From Macrobrachium rosenbergii (Eukaryota; Arthropoda; Malacostraca; Decapoda; Palaemonidae), in the NCBI RefSeq assembly GCF_040412425.1, contig NC_089744.1, positions 39,803,599-39,867,598 of the forward strand: 64,000 nt of DNA, read 5' to 3'. Under the pieces are notes generated by a model. It was not told the DNA's origin, did not search any database, and saw only the letters and a list, made by a program, of their open reading frames with translations. Positions 10,866 to 22,237 of this stretch are shown here, piece after piece; positions within the stretch are counted from its first letter, which is position 1; every line of letters begins with the position of its first letter. The position numbers and the translations under genes were made by a program.

Positions 10866-12549
10866 TTAAAACTATTACTTACTAGGTCACTACCTCTACA
10901 TTTAAACTACAAGCCTAACTGTTTTTGTAGCTGGTAGTTAACCTTTAAAAAATTATTGTGCTAACTACTTGTGTATCTTACCATTGCTTGTTTACCAGTA
11001 GACTACAGTACTGTAATTAAGGATGAACTGTTGAAATTGAACTGGTATGAAAATGTTTTCTCGGTTATAATTTTGAAAGTAAACTTATACAGCAGAACTT
11101 TCTCCATAGAAATCATGCTGTGTGATGTCTGTGATGCTTAACAGCATGGAATTTGTAACTGTGGTTGGTAAAGCTTTGGTATTATTTTTTTTCATTATAG
11201 TATTAGAAGAATTAATAGGGTTCAAAGTATGTAAATTAGGAGTTTGCAAAATCTGTAGTCGCGATCAGATAAGTGTGTGTGGAGACAGTTAAGAACGTAA
11301 ACAAACCTCCATGAATGTTTTCAACAAAGGTATATGCATACCAAATATGAACCTCATTAGTTAAGGCATGAAGAACACATGAAATGGCAACAAAGATAAA
11401 GGGTAAAAAACAGTGCCCATAAACGTGCACTGAAGCTCACGTATATACCTTCAGCCATTATTACTTCACTGTTATTCGGTGGCATTTGTGCTAAGGTAAT
11501 GATGAACTTTATATATTTTTGGATTAAAAAGATATGAATTAATATAATAAATCTGACCTTTGACTTTTACCTTTGACCTCTACATATGGACTGTTATTTG
11601 GTAGCACTTGTCCTAAGGTGTATACATATTAAATATGATCCTGATATGTTTCTGCATTAAAAAGATATAAAAAATTGACTTAATTACTCCAATGTGTTTG
11701 ACATTTGACATCTACATATGGACTGATTGTCTCTTCCAAACACTTGTTATCCTAAGATATGTCATGCATGTGTGTATGGACAAATGAATCTAAATATTTT
11801 CTTTCTACATTAAAAGATCTGAACCAACAAAATTACCACTCAAGTTTGCAAAAGTTTTATTTCTACTAATCCATGATCCTTTGTACTTGCATTGTACCCC
11901 CATTCTTATCACTGACATATATGCACATTTCTGATATGAACCTGATTATTGTTGCATTATAAAGACGCCAAAATCTACAGAAAAAGTTATTACCAAATTG
12001 CATTGTCCAGTCACAGACATGCATTGAGCTAAAAATCAATGTGTCAACACCTCAATGTTTAACTTTTTTTTTATTTTCTTGAGCGTCCTGTTTGCTGCTC
12101 TGAAACACTCAGATGGGACGAATCCTTGAATGTTTTTTCCTGTTTTTTTTTTATTTTCGCTTTTATTGGTATTACAAGAGAATTTTTTTCAGTAAGGAAA
12201 CCTAAATAAGTTAGGGACCCAGCCAGTTACCTTATGCATTTGCCATAATCTGTACTCTTCAGAACACCTGGGAGGACCCAGACAGAGAAGTACATCAGCT
12301 GTAGATGTCCTTTAGGGAAATAACCCATACATGAACTCTGATCACTTCTCTTTAATCCAGTCTTCCACTGGAAAGGTTTTTTTCATAATACTGACTGGAA
12401 TGATATTTTTTATTGAAGATCAGTTCAATTGATGCAATCATGGTAGATGCGGATCCAACTTCGACCAAGAAGAAATTAAAAGACATAAGTTTCAAGAAAA
12501 AGTGAGTACCAAATTCTTCTCACAGATAGCCTTGAGCTAAAACTTATGT

Positions 12550-12815
12550 CTCAACGAAAGGCCACAGATTCCAGTGGCTGTCTTGGATGCTTCAAGCCTT
12601 TCAAGCTTTCTTCCCATCTTACATTATGCTGGATGAAACATTTTGTGCAACTTCGAAGTTTGCTCCTGGAATGCATTTTCATAATTTTACTTCAGATATT
12701 TCAGCAGCTGAATGGATGCATGGTTCCATTGTTGTCTTTGGCAGAAAGTATACAACATGGTTAAAATTATTCTTGGGCTATGCTCAGCATATGTGAATCA
12801 GCTGGGTCTATCCTT
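12550..12815 (+). pseudogene. Second MULE transposase fragment
   Basis: The nucleotide sequence parallels 15735-15990 in the same orientation: GGCTGTCTTGGATGCT, then ATTATGCTGGATGAAACA against ATTATGCTAGAAGAAATA, then GGGCTATGCTCAGCATATGT against GGGCTACGCTCAGCATATGT. In the MULE family this covers the region after the first catalytic Asp up to the Gly-Leu block near the second Asp. The frame is broken and the fragment lacks the DGTFKV motif. It may be a partial duplication within one element or the remains of an independent relative. Confidence 0.7.
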
Positions 12816-13224
12816 AATATCATGAAAACAAAACATGAGGGAGACAATTAGCAGTGGCATTTTTAGAAAATGTAGTCCATTCTTTCAATTTGAGCACTTT
12901 GTCCTTTTTTTATTACAGAGGCCACAGGATGTATTCAGTCTGGACATGGGCTGTAAACCATTAAGCTTTTTCAAAATTCATTATATATTTCATATATATA
13001 TATATAGCGTGGTTCTGTTATATATATATATATATATATATATACCGAAAATCGTCATATGTATAGCCGGAACATCGTCGAAAATCGTCAAAAATCATAA
13101 GAAAACCTTTACTTTCTAATGCTCTTTCTTCAATTGAAAACGATTTAAGTCCCATTTTATCAAAGTTTTAAATCAAAAGAAACTTCAGACGTTAAAAATT
13201 ATTCTGGATTTTAAAACATATTTC

Positions 13225-15290
13225 ATAAAACTATAAAGACACTTTTTGTTCACTTTGTTTGTTTTATGTACAGCCCTCCACAGGGATAATTTCTGATGAA
13301 TATATTTGGGCCCTCAGAAGTCGGAACATTTTCAAAATAAGGTGCTTCTTAGGTGCTTTTACATTTTATAATTGCCTTTCAGTGTTTTCTCGTCAGTACC
13401 ATATCTCCTGCAGAATAGGAGAGTTTAGTTCTATTTTTAAATTTGCTCTCTTCTTGTATGCTCTTCACTTCAGGCGGTATTTGGTTGTATAGCCTTGGTG
13501 CACAATGTGCAAATGCTCTCTCGCCTGACTTACAATTTGTTTTAGGATCAGATAGCCTGTATGGTTCACTTGCATGTCTGATTAAAATATTCATTTCGGG
13601 TCTAAAGAAGCTTAATCAGTTTCTCAGATATGTTGGTTTATCATATTTTAGTGCTTTAAAGACTGTAAGTAGCATTTTATATTCTATTCTAGCTTTTATT
13701 GGGACCCAATGTAGCTCAGTTAGTGCTAGAGTTATTCCATCATGGGAACGTAGTCCTTTTATTAACCTGGCGGCTCTATTTTGTACTCCTTGCAATTTTC
13801 TTAGTAGGTAGTTAAGGAGACTGTAGTATATAACATTGCAGTAGTCAAGCCTTGAAAGCATTCCGTTACAAATTACTGTTTTCAGAGTATTTTCGTTTAG
13901 GTATTTTCTAATAAATGCAATGTTTCTAATATGATAGTTACAGGTTTTTGTAATATGCAATATATAGTTCTTCATCGACAATTTATTATCAGTAAATACT
14001 CCTAAGTTCCTCACTGCTGCTACAATATGTACTGTTGACGAACCAATAGTTATTCTTTTGAAGTCTTCATATTTGCATAGTGCACTATCAGACCCAAATA
14101 GCATATACACAGTTTTGTCTTCATAAGTTTCGATTTCTTCGCCGACATCCATTTTTTGATATCTTTCAATATTGCATAAATTTTACTAGTGGCATCTTCT
14201 ACAGTTTCAACGGGAAAATAAAATTGAGTATCATCAGCATACAGTTTATACTTAACCTTGTGCTTCTTTAGAATTCTAGACGGTTCAGTTGTGTAAATGC
14301 CGAATAGCAGTGGACCCAGAACGCTGCCTTGGGACACTCCTTTTGTTAGGCCTTTCTTTTCTCATTTCACATTTGATATAACCACTGTAACCTTCTTATT
14401 TTCTAAGTAGCTTTTGTACCATTTGTGTACGTCATTTTCGATGCCTACTGCTCTCAGGTCTTCAAGCAGTAGACTGGGGTCACCTGTGTCAAATGCTGCA
14501 CTTAGGTCAAGCATAACCAGGATGCCACATTTCCAATTTGCTATAATTTCTACCATATCATTTATAATGATGTTATTGTTGAGTGTTTTTTCTGTATGCT
14601 GACTGATCGTCAGGTATAATGTTGAGTTGTTTCAAGTGTTTCCATGTTTGTTTGTGAACTTACGTTTCTATAAGTTTTGATAAGTACGATAGGTTCGATA
14701 TTGGTCTATAGAAGCTTAGATTTTCTTTTTACTTTTCTCATCGTTTTTTCAAAGTCATTCATGTTCAGTTCTTTAAACTTACTGAATTTGCTATTTCTCA
14801 TTGCGAACACAGGGAGATCAGGAGAGATCTCCTTAGCTAAACTATTACAGATTCTTTCAATTTTTTCTTCAAAGTAGTTCACCGTGTTATCGTCCAGGTT
14901 TTTGTAGTCACTTGTTACATCAGGTAGAACTTTTTCTTTCTTGAGTCCCAATATTCTGGCTTAATTGTCATGGATTTTTGGGGGGATTTTTCTCTACACT
15001 AGACATTTTATTGTAATATATTTTCTTGGCTTTCATAATCAAGTCGTTGTAATGATTTCTAGTTGTTTTGTACAGTGACCAGTTTCCACTACTTTTTGAT
15101 TCTTTTGATCTTTTCCATAGATCTTCTGTCTTTCTTTTCTTTTTCTTAGCTACACATAATTCACTGTTAAACCATTTGACATTTTCTTTAACTATTATTT
15201 GCCTTGTTACTTCTGGACATTTATCAGTGTCTGTACAAAGAAGAAGAGGTGCTTTGCTCTTGTTAGTCAGCAAGACAATATCTTCACCAC
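13225..15290 (-). pseudogene. CR1/L2-type LINE, 5'-truncated copy (RT region)
   Basis: Minus-strand frames give the EN-RT linker (WFNSELCVAKKKKRK, about 15170-15120), the RT block with LDLSAAFD (about 14510), SVLGPLLFGIY (14330-14298), the catalytic YADDTQF box (about 14240), and the C-terminal block VQNRAARLIKG with LHWVPIKARI typical of CR1/L2/Crack LINEs. The 3' end near 13225 matches the end of the plus copy. The 5' end stops in the linker, so endonuclease and ORF1 are missing, as expected from incomplete reverse transcription. An in-frame TGA (complement of 14362-14364) interrupts RT, followed by frame changes. Identity to the plus copy looks like about nine bases in ten. Confidence 0.9.
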
Positions 15291-15309
15291 AGGCCTTAAG
15301 GAAGACAAC

Positions 15310-16375
15310 CATGGAGGCGACCCAGGAGCATGACTTCGGGCACAAGTTATAACCTGTGTTAAAGTAGCTGCCAAGGAAGATGTCTTCAAATCTTCAAGTA
15401 AGATTGTTACAGATACACTCTTGTCACATGCAACTGATGAAGCTCAGCTGCCAAAAGTATCCAACCTGCAGAGAACTGCCAACCGAGTCCGACAACGACT
15501 GCGACCAAAGCATCCAACTGATTTGGAATTTGAGATTGCCAAAAATCACATTCCAAGTGATTTTTGTCAAGATCTTCACCGTAAAGGAAACCGTCATTTG
15601 CTGCTTACATCACCTCTGCAACTTTCCCTCCTTTGCAAATCAAAGATCTGGTTTATTGATGGAACATTCAAAGTTGTCAGAGAGCCATTTGTACAGCTTG
15701 TTAGTATCCACATCTACATAAAGACTGGGGAAACTGCAAAGCAGATTACAGGGCTGTCTTGGATGCTAACACCAAGCTCCTCCCACCAGACCATTATGCT
15801 AGAAGAAATAGTTGTGGACTTTGAGTGTGCTCTGTGGAATGCTCTTCGTAAGTCTCTGCCGGATATTCCTGTACAGTATATGGATTCTGGTTTCATTGGG
15901 TGCAGGTGGTGTACAAAAGGGTTAACAAATATGGGCTACGCTCAGCATATGTAAATCAGCTTCCTGTCCGTAACTATATTCGTGACTGAATGGCACTACC
16001 CAACCTTCCTGCTTCACACATCTGCAGTTCTTTCAGCCAACTCAAAGACAGATGTCCCACGACTGCCACAGCAAACAAACTTCACAGACTGCTGGATTAC
16101 ATTGAGAAGACATGGATAACCAGCACATCATGACCATCTAGCTGGTCGACCTTCAAGAGGTTAATGAGAACGTACAATGAATCAGAGAGATGGCACCATC
16201 GTCTGAACCACATTGCTCCTAATAAGAAAATGAATTTGTATCTGCTGATATCTACTCTTTTCAGTGAGACAAAGTTGCTTCCCTTGCAGGTAAGGATGAT
16301 CTCGCAGAAGCAGCTATGCAAAGTTCAAAGTAAACGGAGCAACTCCAAGCAGCAAAGGTTCAAGTGTTTATGAAG
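15310..16375 (+). pseudogene. MULE-family transposase pseudogene
   Basis: The open part (15421-15954) encodes a MULE transposase catalytic core: WFIDGTFKVV with the first catalytic Asp, a QLVSIHIYIKTGE strand, DFECALWNAL with the second Asp, then after a frame change GLRSAYVNQLP and MALPNLP. Further on, YIEKTW and NESERWHHRLN supply the expected Glu followed by the His-Arg-Leu-Asn block, and LYLLISTLFSE closes the domain. This order matches FLYWCH/MULE-type transposases of animals. Frame changes near 15890-15990 and a stop near 15988 inactivate it. The N-terminal DNA-binding part is not recognisable. It sits between two LINE copies inside the inferred MULE ends. Confidence 0.82.
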
Positions 16376-16735
16376 GGAGTATGAAAATCATGACATAATT
16401 TCTTCTGATATCTTAAAAAAATGCAGCAGTTTGACAGATCATGGCGAAGACTGGGCTTGTATTTTTCTTTTTTCAAAGTATTCTTAGGTTTTGTATTATA
16501 GATTGTAATTTTTTTATAACAATTGTATTATCGCCATTGTTTTCACTGTATATTAGTAAGGCTTCTGCCAGAAAAATCCATATCCCATAGACTAATTGAG
16601 AGTAGCGATCATGCAGATAGGACGTGTCTGTGAAGTGCTCTGTGTAAAAGTGCCTGACTTGCGCGATGTTCAAAGTGAATACGAAGAAGAGGAGGGAAAA
16701 ATAGAAAATAAATACTGTAGAAATTAAATCAAGTA

Positions 16736-17907
16736 AAGGGAAAATCAAACTATCATACGAACATTATCTCATAATTATCGAAGCAGCACGTAAAGATAGA
16801 ACTCTAAAGAAAATACTGGAGAAGGATGAGTCAACCCAAATCGAGAGAGAGTCAACAACCTGCGGACATTGCTCTGGAGAAGTTGATGATGAAGGAACTT
16901 GCTGTGAAATGTGTGACACATGGTTTCATTATGAATGCACGGGTATCGAGGTCAGATACACACCCATACTTCATAGTGATAACATATTGTACATCTATAA
17001 TAATTGCAAGAGGCCTGAACAAAGAACACACAAAAAACCTCATTGAAGATGAACTTTAAGAAATAAAAGAAAACAGAGATATGAACAAAGAAAAAAAAAA
17101 AACAGATATTAACAAAGTTGATTAAGGATTCGGGTCAGAAAACTAGTGACATAATGATCAACATAGATGAAATTCAAAACAAAATTGACAATGTTGATAA
17201 AGACGTAAAGACCATGACAAACATGGACAAAACTTATGCTGAATCACTAAAGACAAAAAAAGTGCTTCAGATCAAATCTACAAACGAAGAGAGTACAGCA
17301 GCAAATGAAAAGAGACAAATTATGAGTAAAATAACGGCGCCAGTTGAACAGGTTAAAACAACAAGAGATGACACATATTTGTAAGATTTCCAGACAGGCA
17401 AAACTTAGAAAAGGCAAAAAATCGAGATTCAGGAAAAACTTAGAAAAGGCAAAAAATCGAGATTCAGAAAATCAGCAATATATCAGTAAATGAGAAGGGT
17501 AAACTTAAACTGAAAATAAAAGGAGTCTATGTCCCGAAGGATGAAGATGACGTTGTCGATAACATTGTAAAGAAAAATCCAAGGATAGGTAACCTCATTT
17601 CTGAAAATGGCGACCTAAAAGTTGTAAAGGAAATGATAGCCAAAGATGACAAATATAAATACTATATAACCTATCATCAAACGCACACAAGAAATACGAA
17701 AGGCTATCTATGATAGAGGTGACAAATTGTTTACACTATAACCGTTGCAAAGTACACAACTGCTACATGCCCTATCAATGCTATAAATGTCAGGAATTTG
17801 GTCATAGCGCAACAAATTGTAGAAATGACCAAGCGCGCCCTATATGTGGTGAAAATCACAAATCAAATGAATGTGCTAGCAATATCTTCAAGTGTAAAAT
17901 TGTGTAA
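16736..17907 (+). pseudogene. LINE ORF1 remnant: PHD finger, coiled coil, CCHC knuckles
   Basis: Reading from about 16736, a basic helix (EAARKDRTLKKILE) leads into a PHD finger: TCGHC, then CCEMC, then WFHYEC, then a damaged last pair (YIYNNC, first Cys now Tyr). A charged, coiled-coil-like stretch follows (17118-17384). After a 35-bp tandem duplication (17400-17467) that disturbs the frame comes a KGVYVPKDEDDVVDNI segment and a CCHC zinc knuckle CYKCQEFGHSATNC, with a second knuckle that has lost its first Cys. PHD plus CCHC is an ORF1 layout of CR1-like LINEs, probably for binding the element RNA. Stops at about 17045 and 17128 and frame changes make it non-functional. Confidence 0.8.
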
Positions 17908-18049
17908 AGAAAGGTCATAGTGATACTAATACAAAACATATGATGGCAGTTAGTGCACAGTATATATAGAATATGTGTCAAAGGTGAAAAATAATACGGA
18001 CCATGGCTTTGACTAATAATCTTCTATGCAATTTAATAAACATAGTCCG

Positions 18050-20700
18050 TAGGAAATAAAACTAACACTATTAGAAGTCATAAATGATAACGATCTAGAT
18101 ATATGCATGCTAATGGAGACTTGGCCAGGCATTAATGTGATTAAAATGATGCCAGGGTCTCACAACTTTTACCGTGTACCGAGAGAAAAAAAAAAAAAAG
18201 TGGTGTGTTCAGGACATTTGAATACATCAACACCAAAATTACACACAATAAACAAATACATACAAATCATAACAGTTTATAAACCACCAAGCACAAGTAA
18301 GAGATTATTCCTAGATGAATTCAGTGACTGCCTCGACTTGCTAGCTGATAACAAAAATATACTGATTTGTGGTGACTTCAGCCTACATCTGCATGATAAT
18401 GATGAAAACTGTGTCAAAGAATTTATAGAGTTCCTTGAAAGCCACGACCTCGTAAATGTTGTAAAAAAACCGACATCATTATTGAACCATACCATTGACC
18501 TAGTGATACAAAACAAAAACAACGGGATTGTGAGTGACATACAAGTTGAGCCTGAATGCGCGATATCTCCAACAGATAAACTAGTTACATTTAGTATAAA
18601 TATCTGGAAAAGTTATACACTGAAAAAATATGACTTACAGAAACAAAACCAACTTCAAAGCTGATGAGTTTATTGTTGAGAGCATAAAGAAAATAAAGAG
18701 AAACAAGCCAGGAGTGCAGGTGTAATTTGGTTTAACAGTGAATTACGTGAAGCTAAGAAAAAGAAAAGAAAAATGGAAGATCTGTGGAAAAGATAGAAAA
18801 AATGAAAAAGTAGTGAAAATTGGTCATTGTATTAAAACAACTAGAAATCATTACAACGACGTGATTATGAAAACCAAGAAAATATAGTACAATAAAATGT
18901 TTAGTGTAGAGAAAAATCCCCCCAAAAATCCATGACAATTTAGCCGGAATATTGGGCCTCAAGAAAGAAAAAGTTCTACCTGACGTAATTAGTGACTACA
19001 AACCCTGGCCGACAACTCTGTGAACTACTTTGAAGAAAAAATTGAAAGAATCTGTAATAGTTTAGCTAAGGAGACCCCTCCTGATTTCCCGTTGATCGCA
19101 ATGAGAAATAGCGAATTCAGTAAGTTTAAAGAACTGAACATGAATGACTTTGACAAAATGATGAGAAAAGTGAAAAACACCTATTGTGAAAATGACCCAT
19201 TTCCCATAAGTGATATAAAAGAGGCAAAAAACTTTGATCAGTTGCGGGAGCTATATTTTGATATTATCAACATGAGTCTAGCATAGGCATCTTTCCCAAA
19301 TAGCGAAAAGCTTACTTGTATAAAGCCGGCCTATAAAGGAAAAGGTGATAAAGAAAATTCCAGCGTCTGTAGGCCAATACCGAACCTATCGTGCTTATCA
19401 AAACTTACAGAAACGGAAATTCACAAACAAACATGGAAACACTTGAAACAACTCAACGGTATACCTGGTGATCAGTCAAAATACAGAAAAAAAAAAACAC
19501 TCAACAGAGACTACATTGTGTGCAATTATAAATGATATGGTAGAAATTATACCAAATGGAAAATGTGGCATCTGGTTATGCTTGGCCTAAGTGCAGCATT
19601 TGACACAGGTGACTCCAGTCTACTGCTTGAAGACCTGAGAGCAGTAAGCATAAAAAATGACGTACACAAATGGTACAAAAGCTACTTAGAAAATAAGAAG
19701 GTTACAGTGGTTATATCAAATGTGAAATGAGAAAAGAAAAGCCTAACAAAAGGAGTGTCCCAAGACAGCGTTCTGGGTCCACTGCTATTTGGCATTTACA
19801 CAATTGAATTATCTAGAATTCTAAATAAGCACAAGGTTAAGTATAAACTGTATGCTGATGATACCCAGTTCTATTTTCCTGTCGAAACGGTAGAAGACAC
19901 CATTAGTAAAATTGATGCAATAATGAAAGATATAAAAAAATGGATGTCGGCGAAGAAATCGAAACTTAATGAAGACAAAACGTGTGTATGCTATTTGGAT
20001 CTGACAGTGCACTACGAAAATACGAAAACTTCAAAAGAATAACTATGTTCGTCAACAGTAAATATTGTAGCAGCAGTGAGGAACTTAGGAGTATTTACTG
20101 ATAATAAATTGTCGATGAAGAACCACATATTGCATATTACAAAAACCAGTAACTATCATATTAGAAACATTGCACTTATTAGAAAATATCTAAACGAAGA
20201 TACTCTGAAAACAGTAATTTGCAACCAAATACTATCGAGGCTTGATTACTGCAACGTTATATACTATGGTCTTTCTAACTACCTACTAAGAAAATTGCAA
20301 GGAGTACAAAATAGAGCCGCCAGGTAAATAAAAGGACTACGTTCCCGTGACAGAATAACCCTAGCACTAATTGAGCTACACTGGGTCCCAATAAAAGCTA
20401 GACTAGAATATAAAATACTACTTACAGTTTTTAAAGCACTAAAATATGATAAACCAATATATCTGAGAAACCGCTTAAGCTTCTTTAGACCCGAAATGAA
20501 TATTGTAATCAGACATGCAAGTGAAACTGTTTGAACCTAGAACAAATTGTAAGTCAGACGAGAGAGCATTTGTACACTGCGCACCACCAAGCCTATACAG
20601 CAAACACCGCCTGAAGTGAAGAGCATACAAGAAGAATGCAAACTTAAAAAGGAACTAAAGACTCTCCTATTCTGCAGGAGCTACGTTACTGACGAGAAAC
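18050..20700 (+). pseudogene. LINE ORF2 remnant: AP endonuclease and reverse transcriptase
   Basis: The endonuclease domain is at about 18090-18600: LMETWPGIN, YKPPSTSKRLFLDEF, ICGDFSLHL (GDFN-type motif), and LNHTIDLVIQN ahead of the SPTDKL segment, where SDH would be expected. The linker (18725-18930) and RT follow: YKGKGDKENSSVCRPIPN, LSAAFDTGDSSLL, SVLGPLLFGIYT, the YADDTQFY active-site box (about 19849-19872) and the terminal LHWVPIKARLEYK block near 20380. The order matches CR1/L2-group LINEs. It is disrupted by stops (for example 18662, TGA at 19728-19730, TAA at 20325) and frame changes. With ORF1 just upstream this is a nearly full-length dead element. Confidence 0.9.
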
Positions 20701-20828
20701 ACTGAAAGACAATTACAAAATATAAGAAGCACCTTATTTTGAAAACGGGCCCGCCAGAGAGGGAATTATCCCTGTAGAGGGTTGTACATAAAACCAAACA
20801 AAGTGAATCAAAGTGAACTAAGCTGGGG

Positions 20829-20853
20829 TATATAAAATAAAATAAAATAAATA
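20829..20853 (+). repeat. LINE 3' terminal (TAAAA)n tail
   Basis: TATAAAATAAAATAAAATAA closes the plus-strand LINE copy. The homologous segment of the minus copy ends near 13225. CR1/L2-type elements end in short 3' microsatellites rather than long poly(A), which agrees with the RT-based class call. Confidence 0.75.
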
Positions 20854-21172
20854 TTGATATCAAATATGATAAAAAGGATGAATGATATAAAAGCTTTAGT
20901 AAAGAAATAAGACTCTCTATTCTTTAAGTTATTCAATAGCTACTTTTTTTACAAGCTAAAAACTGAGATTTAACCAGTTTCTTGTAAGAATGCCAAAAAT
21001 TTGATGATACCAGAATCAACCAGTCAACTTGCGCATTTTTATGCATTGTGGTGCATTCAGACTATTTACAAAATGGTGCATTCATACTAAGTGATTGGTG
21101 CAATTAGATCAGGCTGGTGGTGCGTTCGGTCTAGGCTACTGGTGCATTCTGACAATGGTGCATTTTGTCTAA

Positions 21173-22139
21173 CTTTCCTAAAATGCAATGCATTTCTGTG
21201 AACGTCATTACAGATACGCGAACGTAAAAATAACGAAAGATGGCCCTGCAGACCGTCTTCGGTCAAGAAGGGAGCTAATAATAAACTAAACAATAAGACG
21301 CTTATATCTTCTGCAGCACTGAGCCTTCAGAAAAAAAAAAAATATATGGTTATATGTGGATTTTGGACTGAAGTTGCTGCTTGACGATTATCCAAAGAAA
21401 TCAGAATACATTAAAATGAATAACTGTAGATTAAAATTATCAAGTATTTATTGTTTAATATTAAACAATCAAACGATCTCATTCGTTTAAAACAAAAACT
21501 TGTAGCTAATATTCGGTAGTAAAATGAGGAATGGTGAAAGAATATTCAGTAGCTGATGGCCGTCCCAGTGACTGAGACATCAGCAATATAGTAGCTATAT
21601 CAGAACTACTAAAATAGGCTACTGTTAGATAGTACAAATAAAAATTTACCAAGTGCCAAGACTTGCTGGAAGAAAGGTTGGAAGAAAGCATCATCGTGGA
21701 GACGGTGGTAATCAATATTTACAGTAAATGTTCTTGAAAATATAGTTTTACCACGAAGTATATTTCAGAGAGAGAACTCATCTAGTTTTACGCTGCGATT
21801 AATAAGCGCGTGAATTTATTGTTAATGTAACATATATCACAAAGCTGACTTTATTTATAGATGCATCATTTGCCAAGCAAGAGCTAAGAAATACGCGTAA
21901 AAGTTACCCCCAGAATATAACAGAAAATGGAAGCTCTTCCCTTCACTGCGCATTCCCCCCATTAATATTAGATAATATTTTGCTTTTCTCTTTTTTGTTT
22001 CCGATAAAATAGGAAGTTAATCTATTATGTTGATTTTTATCGTTAATATAAAGTACAAGCATCGAAATTAAAGAAAATAAGTGGACTTAAGAGATTAAAG
22101 AAAAACAAAAATCAGAACATTTCTGGGGATTAGCGTAAG
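21173..22139. other. No gene seen upstream of the inferred first exon
   Basis: AT-rich DNA between the MULE right end and the probable alpha-spectrin start region. A 69-codon minus frame (21506-21715) and another at 21087-21293 have no recognisable domain. Confidence 0.45.
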
Positions 22140-22237
22140 TATAGGACGAGCCACTTGGGCAGTTCAGCAGCCGTCAGACGATTGTGAGAGCAGGTCTGCT
22201 TAGCCGTCAGCGACCTCGAAAATCGTCAAATTTACCG
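22140..22237 (+). promoter_or_regulatory. Probable alpha-spectrin core promoter and untranslated exon 1
   Basis: A locally GC-richer block ends in a strong splice donor, ACCG|GTAAGTAC (exon end 22237). A weak arthropod-type initiator, TTCAGCA, places a possible start at A22166. At +28 from it lies GGTCT, four of five positions of the downstream promoter element consensus RGWYV. There is no TATA box at -30. No ATG occurs between 22166 and the donor. The next strong acceptor upstream of the spectrin start codon is at 33881-33882, giving a first intron of about 11.6 kb. Linking this exon to the gene is inference from position and splice sites only. Confidence 0.45.

Larger units (their letters stand above)
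10359..21172. mobile_element. Probable Mutator-like (MULE) transposon with nested LINEs
   Basis: The outer limits are two inverted segments of about 35 bp. The left (10359-10393) contains AAATGCACCA and AATGCACCA at 16-17-bp spacing. The right (21138-21172), read on the minus strand, has the same two motifs at the same spacing after GAC. Further TGCACC copies follow inwards on both sides (to 10505 and back to 21050), as in MULE subterminal repeats. A MULE-family transposase pseudogene (15310-16375) lies between the ends. The interior also holds a second transposase fragment and two LINE copies (13225-15290 minus, about 16500-20855 plus), presumably later insertions. I could not define a target-site duplication, so the limits are an inference. 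Confidence 0.55.

Noticed and set aside
17710..17907. CCHC protein as a stand-alone host gene
   Set aside because: Position after the PHD finger and before the LINE endonuclease shows it belongs to LINE ORF1.
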